From Salsipaludibacter sp963735045 (GTDB lineage Bacteria > Actinomycetota > Nitriliruptoria > Nitriliruptorales > Nitriliruptoraceae), in NCBI GenBank assembly GCA_963735045.1, contig CAVTIZ010000003.1:1674001-1738000 (forward strand): 64,000 bases of DNA. Reading direction: 5' to 3'. The translations under genes were made by a program, and so were the position numbers. The notes beneath the pieces were generated by a model, which ran no database searches, was not told where the DNA came from, and was given only the letters and a program-made list of their open reading frames with translations. Of the stretch, positions 52,217-61,133 are shown piece by piece; position 1 is the first letter of the stretch, and every line of letters starts with the position of its first letter.

Positions 52217-52948
52217 ATGACCGAGGCTCCCATGACCGCGGCTCCCACGACCGCGGCTGCCACGACCGCGGCTCCCACGACCGTGGCGGTGCCCGCGAAC
52301 GCCGCCACGACCCCGCCCCGCACGCTCGTGCTGGCCTGCGGGGCACTGGGCCGCGAGTTGCAGGCGGTGGTCGCGGCCAACGGCCTGTCGGGCATCGACC
52401 TGCAGTTCCTGTCCGCCGACCTGCACAATCGGCCCCGCGAGATCCCCGCGGCCGTCGACCGGCGGCTGGCCGACGTGGCCCGCGACTACGACCAGGTCCT
52501 GGTCGGCTACGCCGACTGTGGGACCGGCGGCCTGCTGGATCCGGTCCTGGCCCGACATGGCGCCACGCGACTGCCGGGTGCCCACTGCTACGAGTTCCTG
52601 GCCGGCAGCGCCACCTTCGCCGCCCTCCACGACGCCGAGCCGGGCACGTTCTACCTCACCGACTACCTGCTGCGACAGTTCGACCGACTGGTGTGGCGGG
52701 GCCTGGGGCTGGATCGCCACCCCCAGCTCCGCGACGACTACTTCGGCAACTACACCCGACTGTGCTGGCTGGCCCAGTTCCCCACCGACGACCTCCACGC
52801 TCGCGCCGAGGATGCCGCCGACCGGCTGGGCCTGGCACTGCAGCGCGTCGATGTCGGCACCGGCGACCTCGGTCCGACCCTGGTCGCGGCGTCGGGCGCG
52901 ACCCGGCCGGGTCGTGGCGTCCCGCTGCTCCCGGTGGTGGCCGAGTGA
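52217..52948 (+). CDS. DUF1638 protein
   Basis: The protein has 243 residues. After a low-complexity Thr/Ala-Pro N-terminus of about 30 residues comes the DUF1638 fold, with LVLACGALGREL, LSADLHNRP, VGYADCGTGG, GAHCYEFLAG and TFYLTDYLLRQFDRLVW. Its Cys and His residues (ADCG, GAHCYEF) look like metal ligands. The family recurs beside corrinoid methyltransferases and its exact role is unknown. It lies 33 bp after the corrinoid gene. Confidence 0.85.
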   Translation: MTEAPMTAAPTTAAATTAAPTTVAVPANAATTPPRTLVLACGALGRELQAVVAANGLSGIDLQFLSADLHNRPREIPAAVDRRLADVARDYDQVLVGYADCGTGGLLDPVLARHGATRLPGAHCYEFLAGSATFAALHDAEPGTFYLTDYLLRQFDRLVWRGLGLDRHPQLRDDYFGNYTRLCWLAQFPTDDLHARAEDAADRLGLALQRVDVGTGDLGPTLVAASGATRPGRGVPLLPVVAE

Positions 52949-53349
52949 CGAGCGACGGGACCCGTCGCCGACGTCGCGAACAACGTCGGGGCGGTGACGG
53001 ACCCGAACTGACCACGATCTGGTGGCGGGACATCCCCACCCAGGTGGTGGGCCGTCCGGCCGGTGACGGCGACGCGATCCGCGTCGAGTTGCCGGCGCCG
53101 TTCCTCGGGGCGGTCGACCGCGCGGCCATGGAGGTCGGGCTGGCGGGCACCGACGACTACCTGGCGGCGTGGTCGCGACGCACCCGCCCGTGTGGGGACG
53201 ACGTCGCCGCCGAGGTGGCCGCCGAGGTCCAGCGCCTGGTCGCGGCCCACCCCCGCCCCGTCCTGGCCGCGCTGGTCGCCAACGGGGCGCGCCGACCCGT
53301 GCGTGACGACCCGACCTCCGCGACCGCCGACCCGGGAGGTGCGACGTGA
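52945..53349 (+). CDS. Virulence-factor-domain small protein
   Basis: The protein has 134 residues. A basic N-terminus is followed by LTTIWWRDIPTQVVGR and a helical region (GAVDRAAMEVGLAGTDDYLAAW, DDVAAEVAAEVQRLV) that match the small family named virulence factor, found with corrinoid operons. GTG 52945 overlaps the DUF1638 stop (GTGA), and its own stop overlaps the next GTG. The function is unknown, and the operon position suggests a demethylation accessory. Confidence 0.75.
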   Translation: MTSDGTRRRRREQRRGGDGPELTTIWWRDIPTQVVGRPAGDGDAIRVELPAPFLGAVDRAAMEVGLAGTDDYLAAWSRRTRPCGDDVAAEVAAEVQRLVAAHPRPVLAALVANGARRPVRDDPTSATADPGGAT

Positions 53350-53531
53350 CCGCCACGATCGTGTCGTCGCCCACCCGCGAGGTCGTGATCGGCCACGACC
53401 GGCCCTTCACGATCATCGGGGAACGGATCAGCCCGACCGGCGGCGCCACCTGGATCCGTGCCGACCGCGACCCGGCCGCTGCCGCGGGTCGCCGCGGGGG
53501 CCGCCGTGGCGGCCGCCGCCGTCGCGGATGA
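53346..53531 (+). pseudogene. Remnant of a pterin-binding corrinoid methyltransferase, internally deleted
   Basis: Only 61 codons remain. Residues 1-34 are the N-terminus of a MtrH/MeTr-type methyltransferase (REVVIGHDRPFTIIGERISP; family signature GERINPTG appears as GERISPTG). The sequence then passes straight into an Arg/Gly-rich tail (AAAAGRRGGRRGG). A normal protein of this family has about 300 residues, so roughly 800 bp of core is missing. The reading frame is kept and both couplings survive: GTGA with the gene before and ATGA with the gene after. The junction lies in a GC-rich CCGC repeat, so a real deletion or an assembly collapse are both possible. Confidence 0.75.
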
Positions 53532-55684
53532 GTTCGCGGATGTCCGGCGACATGTCCCAACCCAGCCCCGAGGTGGCGGTCACCTTCACCCCGTCGGGTC
53601 GCCGGGGGCGGGTGTCGGCGGGCACCACCGTCCTGGACGCCGCACGCGGGCTGGGCGTCGACCTCGACTCGGTGTGCGGGGGCCGGGGCATCTGTGGTCG
53701 CTGCCAGGTCACCGTCGGGTCCCGGCCGGGCGTCCCGGCCGACCCCACCCGCCTGTCCGCGTCCGGCTCGACCGAGGACGACTACACCCGCCGCCCGGCC
53801 GGGCGGCGGCGTCCCCTGGTCGACGGCCGCCGGCTGGGCTGTGCGACGGCGATCCTCGACGAGGTCGTGATCGACGTCCCACCCGACAGCCAGGTCCACC
53901 GGCAGGTCGTGCGCAAGGAGGTCGGCGACCTGGCCGTGACCCTCGACCCGGTCGTGCGCCTGCACTACGTGGTCGTGCCCGAGGCCACCCTCGACGACCG
54001 TCGCGGGGACCTGGAGCGCCTCCGCGTGGTCCTGGGTGACGACTGGGAGCTCCACGACCTGGCCGTCGACACCGCCGCGTTGGCCCGGTTGCAGCCGGCG
54101 CTGGCCGCCGGGGATCGGGCGGTGACGGTCGCGGTGCGCCACGGCGACCGGGTCGTGGCGATCTGGCCCGGCCTGGTCGATCGCGCCTGGGGCCTGGCGG
54201 TGGACGTCGGCTCGACCACGATCGCCGGGCACCTGTGCGACCTGACCACGGGCCGTGTGCTGGCCACGGCCGGACGCATGAACCCCCAGATCGCCTGGGG
54301 CGAGGACCTGATGAGCCGGGTGAGCCACGTGATGATGCACGACGACGGTCAGGTGGTGCTGACCGCGGCCGTGCAGCAGGCGCTGGACGCGCTCGCCCGA
54401 CAGTTGTGCGACCAGGCCGGCGTCGACATCGACCGGCTGCTGGAGGTGGTGGCGGTCGGGAACCCGATCATGCACCACCTGCTGTTCGGCCTCGACCCAC
54501 TCACGCTCGGCAGCGCGCCGTTCGCCCTGGCCACGACCCAGGACGTCACGGCCCGGGCTGCCGAGGTCGGCCTGGCCAGCCTCCCGGCCGGGGCACGGGT
54601 GTGGTCCCCGCCGTGCGTGGCCGGCCACGTCGGGGCGGACGCCGCCGCGATGGTGCTGGCCGACGGTCCCCATCGTCGGGACGAACTGACGTTGCTGATC
54701 GACGTCGGCACCAACGCCGAGATCGTGCTGGGCGACCGCACCCACGTCGTCGCCGCGTCGTCGCCGACCGGCCCGGCCTTCGAGGGCGCCCAGATCTCGT
54801 CGGGCCAGCGGGCCGCGCCCGGGGCGATCGAACGGGTCCGCATCGACCCGGCGACGTTGCGACCACGCATCCGGGTGATCGGCGTGGACGCCTGGTCCGA
54901 CGAGCCGGGGTTCGACGACGGCGTCGCCACCACCGGGATCACCGGGATCTGCGGCTCGGGCATCATCGAGGCCATCGCCGAGCTGCACCTGGCCGGGGTC
55001 GTTGCCGTGGACGGCACCATCGTGGACCCCACGGGCACCGGCGCCGACGGCAGGCTGGTCGCGGACGGTCGCACGCTGGCCTACCGGCTGTGGGACGACC
55101 CGGTCGTGGAGGTCACCCAGAACGACGTGCGGGCGATCCAACTCGCCAAGGCCGCACTGCAGGCCGGTTGCCGGCTGCTGATGGCCCATGCCGGGGTGGA
55201 CTCGGTGGACCGGATCCGGCTGGCCGGGGCCTTCGGCAGCCACATCGACCCGTTGCGGGCGATGGTGCTCGGGCTGGTGCCGGACTGCGACCCCGACCGG
55301 GTGGAGTCGATCGGCAACGCCGCCGGGGCCGGGGCCGTTCTGGCCCTGTTGTCGGCCACGGCCCGCCGCGAGGTCATCGACGTCACCGGCCGCATCGCCA
55401 AGGTCGAGACCGCGACCGAGCCGAGCTTCCAGGAACAGTTCGTCGGCGCGATGGCCTTCCCCCACGCCAGTGCCCCCTACCCGCACCTGGAGGCGGTGGT
55501 CGACCTGCCGCGGCGCACCGCCGAGCCGCGACCGGCGACCCGCGCGAGCCGGGACGGCCGTCGACGTCGGCGCAGCAGTCCCCCGACACCCACGGTCCCG
55601 GCACCCACGGTCCCGACACCCGCGGCCCCGACACCCACACCGACCACGTCCGCCGACCCGACCCCATCCCAGCGACAGGACTGA
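53528..55684 (+). CDS. RACo-like corrinoid reductive activator (2Fe-2S, ASKHA)
   Basis: The protein has 718 residues. The N-terminal [2Fe-2S] ferredoxin domain has ligands Cys50, Cys56, Cys59 (SVCGGRGICGRC) and Cys105 (GCATAI). The middle domain and C-terminal ASKHA ATPase domain follow (AVDVGSTTIAGHLCDL, then IDVGTNAEIVLGD, AGAFGSHID). It uses ATP and an electron donor to rescue cob(II)alamin to the active cob(I) state in the corrinoid protein. ATG 53528 is set by the ATGA overlap; ATG 53540 and 53552 are alternatives. The C-terminus is a Pro/Thr repeat (about 690-710). Confidence 0.9.
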   Translation: MSSRMSGDMSQPSPEVAVTFTPSGRRGRVSAGTTVLDAARGLGVDLDSVCGGRGICGRCQVTVGSRPGVPADPTRLSASGSTEDDYTRRPAGRRRPLVDGRRLGCATAILDEVVIDVPPDSQVHRQVVRKEVGDLAVTLDPVVRLHYVVVPEATLDDRRGDLERLRVVLGDDWELHDLAVDTAALARLQPALAAGDRAVTVAVRHGDRVVAIWPGLVDRAWGLAVDVGSTTIAGHLCDLTTGRVLATAGRMNPQIAWGEDLMSRVSHVMMHDDGQVVLTAAVQQALDALARQLCDQAGVDIDRLLEVVAVGNPIMHHLLFGLDPLTLGSAPFALATTQDVTARAAEVGLASLPAGARVWSPPCVAGHVGADAAAMVLADGPHRRDELTLLIDVGTNAEIVLGDRTHVVAASSPTGPAFEGAQISSGQRAAPGAIERVRIDPATLRPRIRVIGVDAWSDEPGFDDGVATTGITGICGSGIIEAIAELHLAGVVAVDGTIVDPTGTGADGRLVADGRTLAYRLWDDPVVEVTQNDVRAIQLAKAALQAGCRLLMAHAGVDSVDRIRLAGAFGSHIDPLRAMVLGLVPDCDPDRVESIGNAAGAGAVLALLSATARREVIDVTGRIAKVETATEPSFQEQFVGAMAFPHASAPYPHLEAVVDLPRRTAEPRPATRASRDGRRRRRSSPPTPTVPAPTVPTPAAPTPTPTTSADPTPSQRQD

Positions 55685-55686
55685 CC

Positions 55687-57222
55687 ATGGCCCGCCGACC
55701 GCGTCGAGGGGGTGGCCGCGCCGCCCGCCAGGCCGCGCGCACCGCCGAGGCGCTCGACCAGGTCCCCTACCTCACCCGCACGCTCGCCCCGGTCGAGGTG
55801 CTGTCCACCGAGGGCCTGGAGACCATCGAGCACCATGCCGACCTGCTGCTGGCCGAGGTCGGGGTCGAGATCCACGACTTCCCCGAGTCGCTGGCGATCT
55901 TCGCCGACGCCGGCGCGGAGGTGGACGGCACCCGGGTGCGCTTCCCCGACCGGATGTGCCGGGACCTGGTCACCGCCACCGCGCCGGCCAGCTTCACCCA
56001 GCACGCACGCAACCCCGACCGCAGCGTGGTCATCGGCGACCCCCACATGGTGCTGGCGCCGGCCTACGGACCACCGTTCGTCAGCGACCTCGACGGCGGA
56101 CGGCGGTACGCCACGTTGGAGGACTTCCACAACTTCGTCAAGCTGGCCTACGCCTCTCCCGGCCTGCACCACTCCGGCGGGACCCTGTGCGAACCGGTCG
56201 ACCTGCCGGTCAACAAACGCCACCTCGACATGCTCGCCGCCCACGTCCGGTTGTCGGACAAGCCGTTCATGGGCTCGGTGACCGCGCCCGAGCGCGCCCA
56301 GGACAGCGTCGACCTCGCGGCGATCGTGTTCGGCCGGGACCGCCTGGACACCGACACGGTGCTGGTGTCGCTGTGCAACGCCAACTCGCCGATGTCGTGG
56401 GACCGGGCGATGCTCGGGTCGGCCCAGGTCTACGCCGAGCACAACCAGGCGACCATCATCACCCCGTTCATGGTCGCCGGGGCGATGTCGCCGGTGACCG
56501 TGGCGGCGACCGCCACCCAGACACTGGCCGAGGCACTGGTGGGGATGGCCTTCACCCAGATCGTGCGGCCGGGGGCCCCGGTGGTGTTCGGATCGTTCGC
56601 CCCGTCGATGTCGATGCAGACCGGCGCCCCGACGTTCGGCACGCCCGAGCCGCAGTTGGTGCTGTTCCTGGTCGCGGCGCTGGCACGCCGCCTGGGTGTG
56701 CCCTTCCGCAGCGGGGGCAACTTCACGTCGTCCAAGACCCTGGACTTCCAGGCCGCCTACGAGTCCGCGATCAGCTTCCTTGCCACGATGCAGGCCGGGG
56801 TGAACTTCGTGCTCCACACCGCCGGTTGGCTGGAGGGTGGGCTGGTGATGGGCTACGAGAAGTTCATGTTGGACGCCGACCAGGCCACCATGGCCGAGCG
56901 CTACGTCGCCGGCGTCGACGTCAGCGACAACGGTCTGGCCCTGGACGCGATGCGCTCCCACACCCCCGGGGAGCACTGGCTCGGCCACCCGCACACCCTG
57001 GCCAACTTCGAGTCGGCGTTCTGGGTGTCGCAGATGGCCAACCACGCCAGCTTCGAACAGTGGGACGCCGAGGGGGCCCGAACGGCCGACCAGCGGGCCA
57101 ACGACCGCTGGAAGGACCTGCTGGCCACCTACGAGCCACCGGCCCTGGACGACGCGATCGACGCCGAGCTGACCGAATGGATCGCCCGACGCAAGGCCGC
57201 GTTCCCCGACTCCGACATCTGA
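55687..57222 (+). CDS. MttB-superfamily corrinoid methyltransferase (non-pyrrolysine)
   Basis: The 511-residue protein has the MttB/MtgB fold: HADLLLAEVGVEI, HNFVKLAYASPGLHHSGG, FMVAGAMSPVT, VFGSFAPSMSMQTGAP and the C-terminal DQATMAERYVAGVDV. There is no in-frame amber codon, so it is a member without pyrrolysine; such enzymes demethylate glycine betaine, proline betaine or carnitine-type compounds. The substrate is not set by the sequence. It starts 2 bp after the activator gene stop. The methyl group would go to the corrinoid protein at 51428. Confidence 0.92.
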   Translation: MARRPRRGGGRAARQAARTAEALDQVPYLTRTLAPVEVLSTEGLETIEHHADLLLAEVGVEIHDFPESLAIFADAGAEVDGTRVRFPDRMCRDLVTATAPASFTQHARNPDRSVVIGDPHMVLAPAYGPPFVSDLDGGRRYATLEDFHNFVKLAYASPGLHHSGGTLCEPVDLPVNKRHLDMLAAHVRLSDKPFMGSVTAPERAQDSVDLAAIVFGRDRLDTDTVLVSLCNANSPMSWDRAMLGSAQVYAEHNQATIITPFMVAGAMSPVTVAATATQTLAEALVGMAFTQIVRPGAPVVFGSFAPSMSMQTGAPTFGTPEPQLVLFLVAALARRLGVPFRSGGNFTSSKTLDFQAAYESAISFLATMQAGVNFVLHTAGWLEGGLVMGYEKFMLDADQATMAERYVAGVDVSDNGLALDAMRSHTPGEHWLGHPHTLANFESAFWVSQMANHASFEQWDAEGARTADQRANDRWKDLLATYEPPALDDAIDAELTEWIARRKAAFPDSDI

Positions 57223-57258
57223 CCGCCGGGGCGACCCCGGACGGCGACAGGACCAACC

Positions 57259-58026
57259 ATGGCCCGCAGGGCCCCCGCCACCGCACCGTCCAACGTGCAG
57301 TCGGTCGAACGTGCCTTCGCGATCCTCGACCTGGTCGCGGCCGGCTCCACCACCATGAGCCAGGTGGCGTCGCAGGTCGACCTGCCCAAGTCCACCGTGG
57401 CACGTCTGCTGGCGACCCTGGAGGCGCTCAAGGCGGTCGAACGTGGCAGCGACGGCTACCACATCGGCCCCCGGGTCCCCGCGCTGGTCGGCACGGTGCA
57501 GGCATGGGCCCACCTGCGCACGCTGGTGCACCCCCACCTGCAACGGCTGGCCGAGCAGCTGGGCGAGGCCACCGGGCTCGCGGTGCCCGACGGTGACGCC
57601 GTGCGCTACGTCAGCCAGGTGGACAGCCCCACCCCGGTGCAGGTGCGCGACTACACCGACCTGGTGAACCCCGCCCACATCGGTTCGCCGGGGTTGGCGA
57701 TGATGTCGACGTGGGACGCGGAGCGGGTCGACGCCTACCTCGCCGGGCCGCTGGACCGCCACACCGCCACCACGGTCGTGGACCCCGACACGATCCGTCG
57801 TCGCCTGGTCGCGATCCGCCGGGACGGCTACGCAGTGGCCGTGGACGAGTTCGCCGACGGCATCTCCTCCATCGCCGCCTGCCTGGTCGGCGACGATGGG
57901 CGGCTGCTGGGGACCATCCACGCCCACGGCCCCACCTACCGCTTCCCACCCCCCGACATGGCCGACGAGGTCGGCCACCTCCTGGCCACCACCGCCCGGG
58001 CGATCCTCGGTCGCACGGGCAACTGA
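57259..58026 (+). CDS. IclR-family regulator of the demethylation operon
   Basis: This 255-residue IclR regulator has an N-terminal helix-turn-helix (VQSVERAFAILDLVA, MSQVASQVDLPKSTVARLLATLEAL) and an effector domain (HPHLQRLAEQLGEATGLAV, AVAVDEFADGISSIAACL). It is the last gene of the corrinoid operon, 36 bp after the methyltransferase, so it probably senses the methyl donor or its product. ATG 57259 is used; the ribosome-binding site is weak. Confidence 0.87.
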   Translation: MARRAPATAPSNVQSVERAFAILDLVAAGSTTMSQVASQVDLPKSTVARLLATLEALKAVERGSDGYHIGPRVPALVGTVQAWAHLRTLVHPHLQRLAEQLGEATGLAVPDGDAVRYVSQVDSPTPVQVRDYTDLVNPAHIGSPGLAMMSTWDAERVDAYLAGPLDRHTATTVVDPDTIRRRLVAIRRDGYAVAVDEFADGISSIAACLVGDDGRLLGTIHAHGPTYRFPPPDMADEVGHLLATTARAILGRTGN

Positions 58027-58069
58027 TCGGCGCCCGGCCCGTGGCCGGGTTGCGCCTGCGCGCCGATCA
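58024..58069. terminator. Nested inverted repeats between convergent iclR and histidine kinase
   Basis: The outer arms TGATCGGCGC (58024-58033) and 58060-58069 pair perfectly over 10 bp, and inside lies a perfect 7-bp hairpin CCCGGCC-CGT-GGCCGGG (58033-58049). The element includes the stop codons of both genes and should stop both transcripts. Confidence 0.7.
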
Positions 58070-59476
58070 GGGGACGGCCCGGAGGGTCACCCGAGCCCGC
58101 AGGCCCCCACCCCGTCCCGTCCCGCCCTCGCCGCCCTCGCCGGGGCCGCCCGCGACCTCGAGCTCCAGGTCGCCGCCACTGGCCCGCGCCAACTGGCGCG
58201 CGATGGACAGGCCCAACCCCGACCCGCCACCCGGGCGCGCCGTGTTGGCGCGCCAGAAGCGGTCGAAGGCGTGTGCGAGCTGGGTGTCGTCCATGCCCGG
58301 TCCGTCGTCGTCCACGACCACCTCCACCAGGCCACCGCGTCGCTGGACGGTCACCCGCACGACTCCCCCGATCGGGCTCGCCTCGATGGCGTTGTCGACG
58401 AGGTTGTCCATCACCTGGTCGAGGTGGCCGTCGACCGCGACCCCGTACGCCGGCCCCCCGTCGCCACCCGACAGCGTGACACCGTTGTCGCGCGCCACGG
58501 GCCGCCACGCCCGCACCCGTTCGGCCACGACGGCGGCGACGTCGACGCTGGACGGTTCGGGGCGGACGCCCTCGGCGCGGGTCAGCAGCAACAGCCCGTC
58601 CAGGATCCGGCTCAGCCGCAGTGTCTCGTCGATGGCTCGATCCAGGTCCGCGGGCCCGAACACCCCCGGGTCGCTGTCGGCCAGGTTCTCCAGTTCCAGG
58701 CGCAGCGCGGTGAGTGGGCTGCGCAGCTGGTGGGAGGCATCGGCGACGAATGCGCGCTGGGACTGGATCAGCTCCTCGAGTCGACTGGCCATCTCGTTGA
58801 CACGTCGGCCGAGCTCACGGACCTCGGGCGGGCCGAGGTCCTCGCGGGCACGACGACCAAGTCGTCCGACCGCCACGTCGGCCACGACCTCGCCCAACTG
58901 CTGCATCGGCCCGGTCACCCAGCGGGCGAGCACGACCCCGACGACCGTGGTCGTGGCCAGCACGCCGATGGCGACTCCGAGCAGCAACAGCCAGTTGCGC
59001 AGGACCCTCGCGTCGACGGCGGCGCCGGGATAGGTGATCCGTACGGTCCCGTGCAGCGCGCCCCCCGAGGCCACCGGCACGGTGACGTAGACCAGGTCCT
59101 GGCCCAGGGTCTCGGACGGTCGCGTGCCCGAGGCACGACCGCCCTGCAGCGCCGTGGCGACCTCCGGACGGGTCGAGTAGTCCCGGCCGACGGCCATGTC
59201 GCCGTCGGTGTCCAGGACCGAGATCCCGTCCTGGTCGGTGACCACCACGCGGATCCCCGTGCGCTCCACGTAGTCGTCGATGTCCGCCCGGACCGGACGC
59301 ACCCCGGACTGCAACTGGTCCTCGACCAGCCCCGCGACGACGACCGCGTCACGCTCCAGGCTGGTCACGAGGGTGTCACGCTGGCTGCGGGCGTAGTTGA
59401 TGCCCAGCGGGATCTCCAGCACCGCCAACACCGCCGCGACGATGACGAGGTAGCTGACGACCAGCCGGCGGGTCAC
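58067..59476 (-). CDS. Sensor histidine kinase
   Basis: The protein has 469 residues with one transmembrane helix near the start, an extracytoplasmic sensor domain (about 30-165), a second helix, HAMP, then DHp with the phospho-His in ADASHQLRSPLTAL, and the ATPase domain with DNLVDNAIEA (N box), DDGPGMDD (G1) and GGGSGLGLSIA (G2). The GTG start at 59476 overlaps the response-regulator stop. It probably senses an envelope signal and phosphorylates its partner. Confidence 0.9.
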   Translation of the reverse strand: MTRRLVVSYLVIVAAVLAVLEIPLGINYARSQRDTLVTSLERDAVVVAGLVEDQLQSGVRPVRADIDDYVERTGIRVVVTDQDGISVLDTDGDMAVGRDYSTRPEVATALQGGRASGTRPSETLGQDLVYVTVPVASGGALHGTVRITYPGAAVDARVLRNWLLLLGVAIGVLATTTVVGVVLARWVTGPMQQLGEVVADVAVGRLGRRAREDLGPPEVRELGRRVNEMASRLEELIQSQRAFVADASHQLRSPLTALRLELENLADSDPGVFGPADLDRAIDETLRLSRILDGLLLLTRAEGVRPEPSSVDVAAVVAERVRAWRPVARDNGVTLSGGDGGPAYGVAVDGHLDQVMDNLVDNAIEASPIGGVVRVTVQRRGGLVEVVVDDDGPGMDDTQLAHAFDRFWRANTARPGGGSGLGLSIARQLARASGGDLELEVAGGPGEGGEGGTGRGGGLRARVTLRAVP

Positions 59477-60159
59477 TCGCCGTCCGCGGGATCCACCAGG
59501 CGGAACCCCACCCCGCGCACGGTCTCGATCCAGCCATCCCCGAGCTTGCGCCGCAGCGCGGCCACGTGGACGTCGATGGTCCGGGTGGGCCCGTACCACT
59601 CGGTGTCCCACACCTCGTCGAGGATCTCGCCGCGACGGGCCACCGCCCCCGGGTCCCGCGCGAGCAGTTCGAGCAGGTCGAACTCGGTGGGCGTCACCGC
59701 GACCTCGTCACCCCCGAGCAGCACCCGGTGGGCCCGTCGGTCGACCACCAGGCTGCCCAGCACGCTGCGGTCGGCCGCGTCCTGGGGGTCCGGCTGGGGC
59801 CCGCCCGTGGAACCGCTGCGACGCAGCACGGCACGGATCCGCGCGACCAGCTCCCGTCTGCCGAACGGCTTGACCACGTAGTCGTCGGCCCCCACCTCCA
59901 GGCCGACGACGCGATCCACCTCGTCGCCCCGGGCCGTCACCACGATGATGGGCACCCCCGAACGCGCGCGCAGGCGGCGGCAGACGTCCAACCCGTCCAT
60001 GTCCGGCAGGCCGAGGTCGAGCAGGACCACGTCGCCGGGATCGGCCGCCAGGGCCTCGGCCCCCGTCGCGACGTGGGTGGCGGAGAACCCGGCGCGCTCG
60101 AGCACGCCGACCAGCGGCGCGGCGATGCCCGGGTCGTCCTCCACGACCAGCACGTGCAT
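59473..60159 (-). CDS. OmpR/PhoB-family response regulator
   Basis: The protein has 228 residues. The receiver domain has the phospho-Asp in VVLLDLGLPDMDG and the switch VKPFGRRELVARI. The C-terminal winged helix has TPTEFDLLELLARDPG and TIDVHVAALRRKLGDG. ATG 60159 has GGAGG upstream, and a TAGCCT -10 is nearby on the minus strand (60190-60195). A direct repeat that fits this regulator family lies upstream at 60233-60254. Confidence 0.92.
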   Translation of the reverse strand: MHVLVVEDDPGIAAPLVGVLERAGFSATHVATGAEALAADPGDVVLLDLGLPDMDGLDVCRRLRARSGVPIIVVTARGDEVDRVVGLEVGADDYVVKPFGRRELVARIRAVLRRSGSTGGPQPDPQDAADRSVLGSLVVDRRAHRVLLGGDEVAVTPTEFDLLELLARDPGAVARRGEILDEVWDTEWYGPTRTIDVHVAALRRKLGDGWIETVRGVGFRLVDPADGE

Positions 60160-60232
60160 GCGCGTGACCTCCCCGACGACCCGTCGACGAGGCTACGCGC
60201 ACCCGGGGTCCGGACCCACCGTGGCCGGCCGT

Positions 60233-60254
60233 CCTTGCACAACCTTTGCACGAC
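60233..60254. promoter_or_regulatory. 11-bp direct repeat of TTGCAC, likely response-regulator site
   Basis: TTGCAC occurs at 60235-60240 and again at 60246-60251, in an 11-bp period (CCTTGCACAAC, CTTTGCACGAC). PhoB/OmpR regulators bind as dimers to tandem 11-bp repeats. It lies between the response-regulator gene and the divergent secreted-protein gene, whose -10 (TAGCGT, 60305-60310) is about 50 bp away, and is placed so it could serve both. Confidence 0.55.
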
Positions 60255-60329
60255 GCGAACACGACCCGCACGACCCACCCGACGAGGCCTGACAGGCGCC
60301 CCCGTAGCGTGTCGGGACACGAGGTCAGG

Positions 60330-60722
60330 ATGACGATGATGGACCACCGAACCGCACTGGCGACGGCCCTGGCCGTCGTGCTGACGATCACGACGGCGTC
60401 GCTGGCGGTCGCGGCGAACCTCGACATGGTCGGCAACGACGAGGCGGTGGGCCAGCTCGCACCCGTCACCAGCCCGGCCACGGCCCCGCCCGTGGTGACC
60501 GACGCCCCGACGACCGCCACGCCACGGCCGGCCGGCGCTGGGTCCACGGCCTCGCCCCAACCCGTGGGCGACGACCCCGGGAACGAGTCCGGGGACGACC
60601 GCGGGGACGAGTCCGGGGACGACCGCGGGGTCGACCGCGAGGACGACCGCGGGGACGACCAGCACGCGGAGGCGCACGACGACGACCACGACGAACACGA
60701 AGGACGGGACGACGATGACTGA
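60330..60722 (+). CDS. Secreted acidic His/Asp-rich protein
   Basis: The protein has 130 residues. The N-terminal signal (MTMMDHRTALATALAVVLTITTASLAVA) likely ends near residue 28. The mature part is a Pro/Thr linker and then a highly acidic tail with DDRGDDQHAEAHDDDHDEHE, rich in Asp, Glu and His and probably metal binding (calcium or a transition metal). The family is not recognised. ATG 60330 has GAGG upstream and TAGCGT at 60305. It is divergent from the two-component genes and likely their target. It overlaps the next gene by 8 bases. Confidence 0.7.
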   Translation: MTMMDHRTALATALAVVLTITTASLAVAANLDMVGNDEAVGQLAPVTSPATAPPVVTDAPTTATPRPAGAGSTASPQPVGDDPGNESGDDRGDESGDDRGVDREDDRGDDQHAEAHDDDHDEHEGRDDDD

Positions 60723-61116
60723 GCGACGACGCCGACACCACGCTGCCGCTGCCAGCCGCGTCCTGGTGGCCGGGGTGTCCACCGCGGCCGCGTTCGCGAT
60801 GGTCGCGAGCCTGGCCTCGGCCCCCGATGCCACCGCGGCCGCCCCCCACGACCCCGTCACGGCAACGGAACCCCGGCGTGACGAGCCGACCCGTCGGCCG
60901 AGTTCCACGGCGAGCGCCGAGCTGTCCCGCCCCGGCGTCGTGGCCGTCAGCCCGGACCGAACCGGGGCCGTCCGGGACCAGCCCCCCACCGCACCCGCCT
61001 CCACACCCCCCTCCGCGCCATCGCCCGCACCGTCGTCCGCGCCCCCCGTCGCGAGCCCGAAGCCGGCGCCGGCCACTGCCACGCCCGCGCCCGTGACCCG
61101 ATCCGACGGCAGCTGA
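60715..61116 (+). CDS. Secreted Pro/Ala/Ser-rich protein
   Basis: The protein has 133 residues. An Arg/His-rich start and hydrophobic stretch (VLVAGVSTAAAFAMVASLASA) form a signal peptide, after which the mature chain is low complexity, mostly Pro, Ala, Ser and Thr, with no domain seen. It may be a wall-spanning linker or a spacer protein. It overlaps the preceding gene and precedes apbE by 17 bp, so all four genes probably form one operon. Confidence 0.6.
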   Translation: MTERRRRHHAAAASRVLVAGVSTAAAFAMVASLASAPDATAAAPHDPVTATEPRRDEPTRRPSSTASAELSRPGVVAVSPDRTGAVRDQPPTAPASTPPSAPSPAPSSAPPVASPKPAPATATPAPVTRSDGS

Positions 61117-61133
61117 CACCGGAGCCAGGACCC

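Noticed and set aside
50756..55486. A 1576-codon minus-strand ORF
   Set aside because: It is antisense to the corrinoid operon (and in another frame of the hydrolase gene), with composition of a shadow frame.
55687..57222. Pyrrolysine-containing methylamine methyltransferase
   Set aside because: The frame is uninterrupted and has no internal amber codon, so it belongs to the non-pyrrolysine MttB group.
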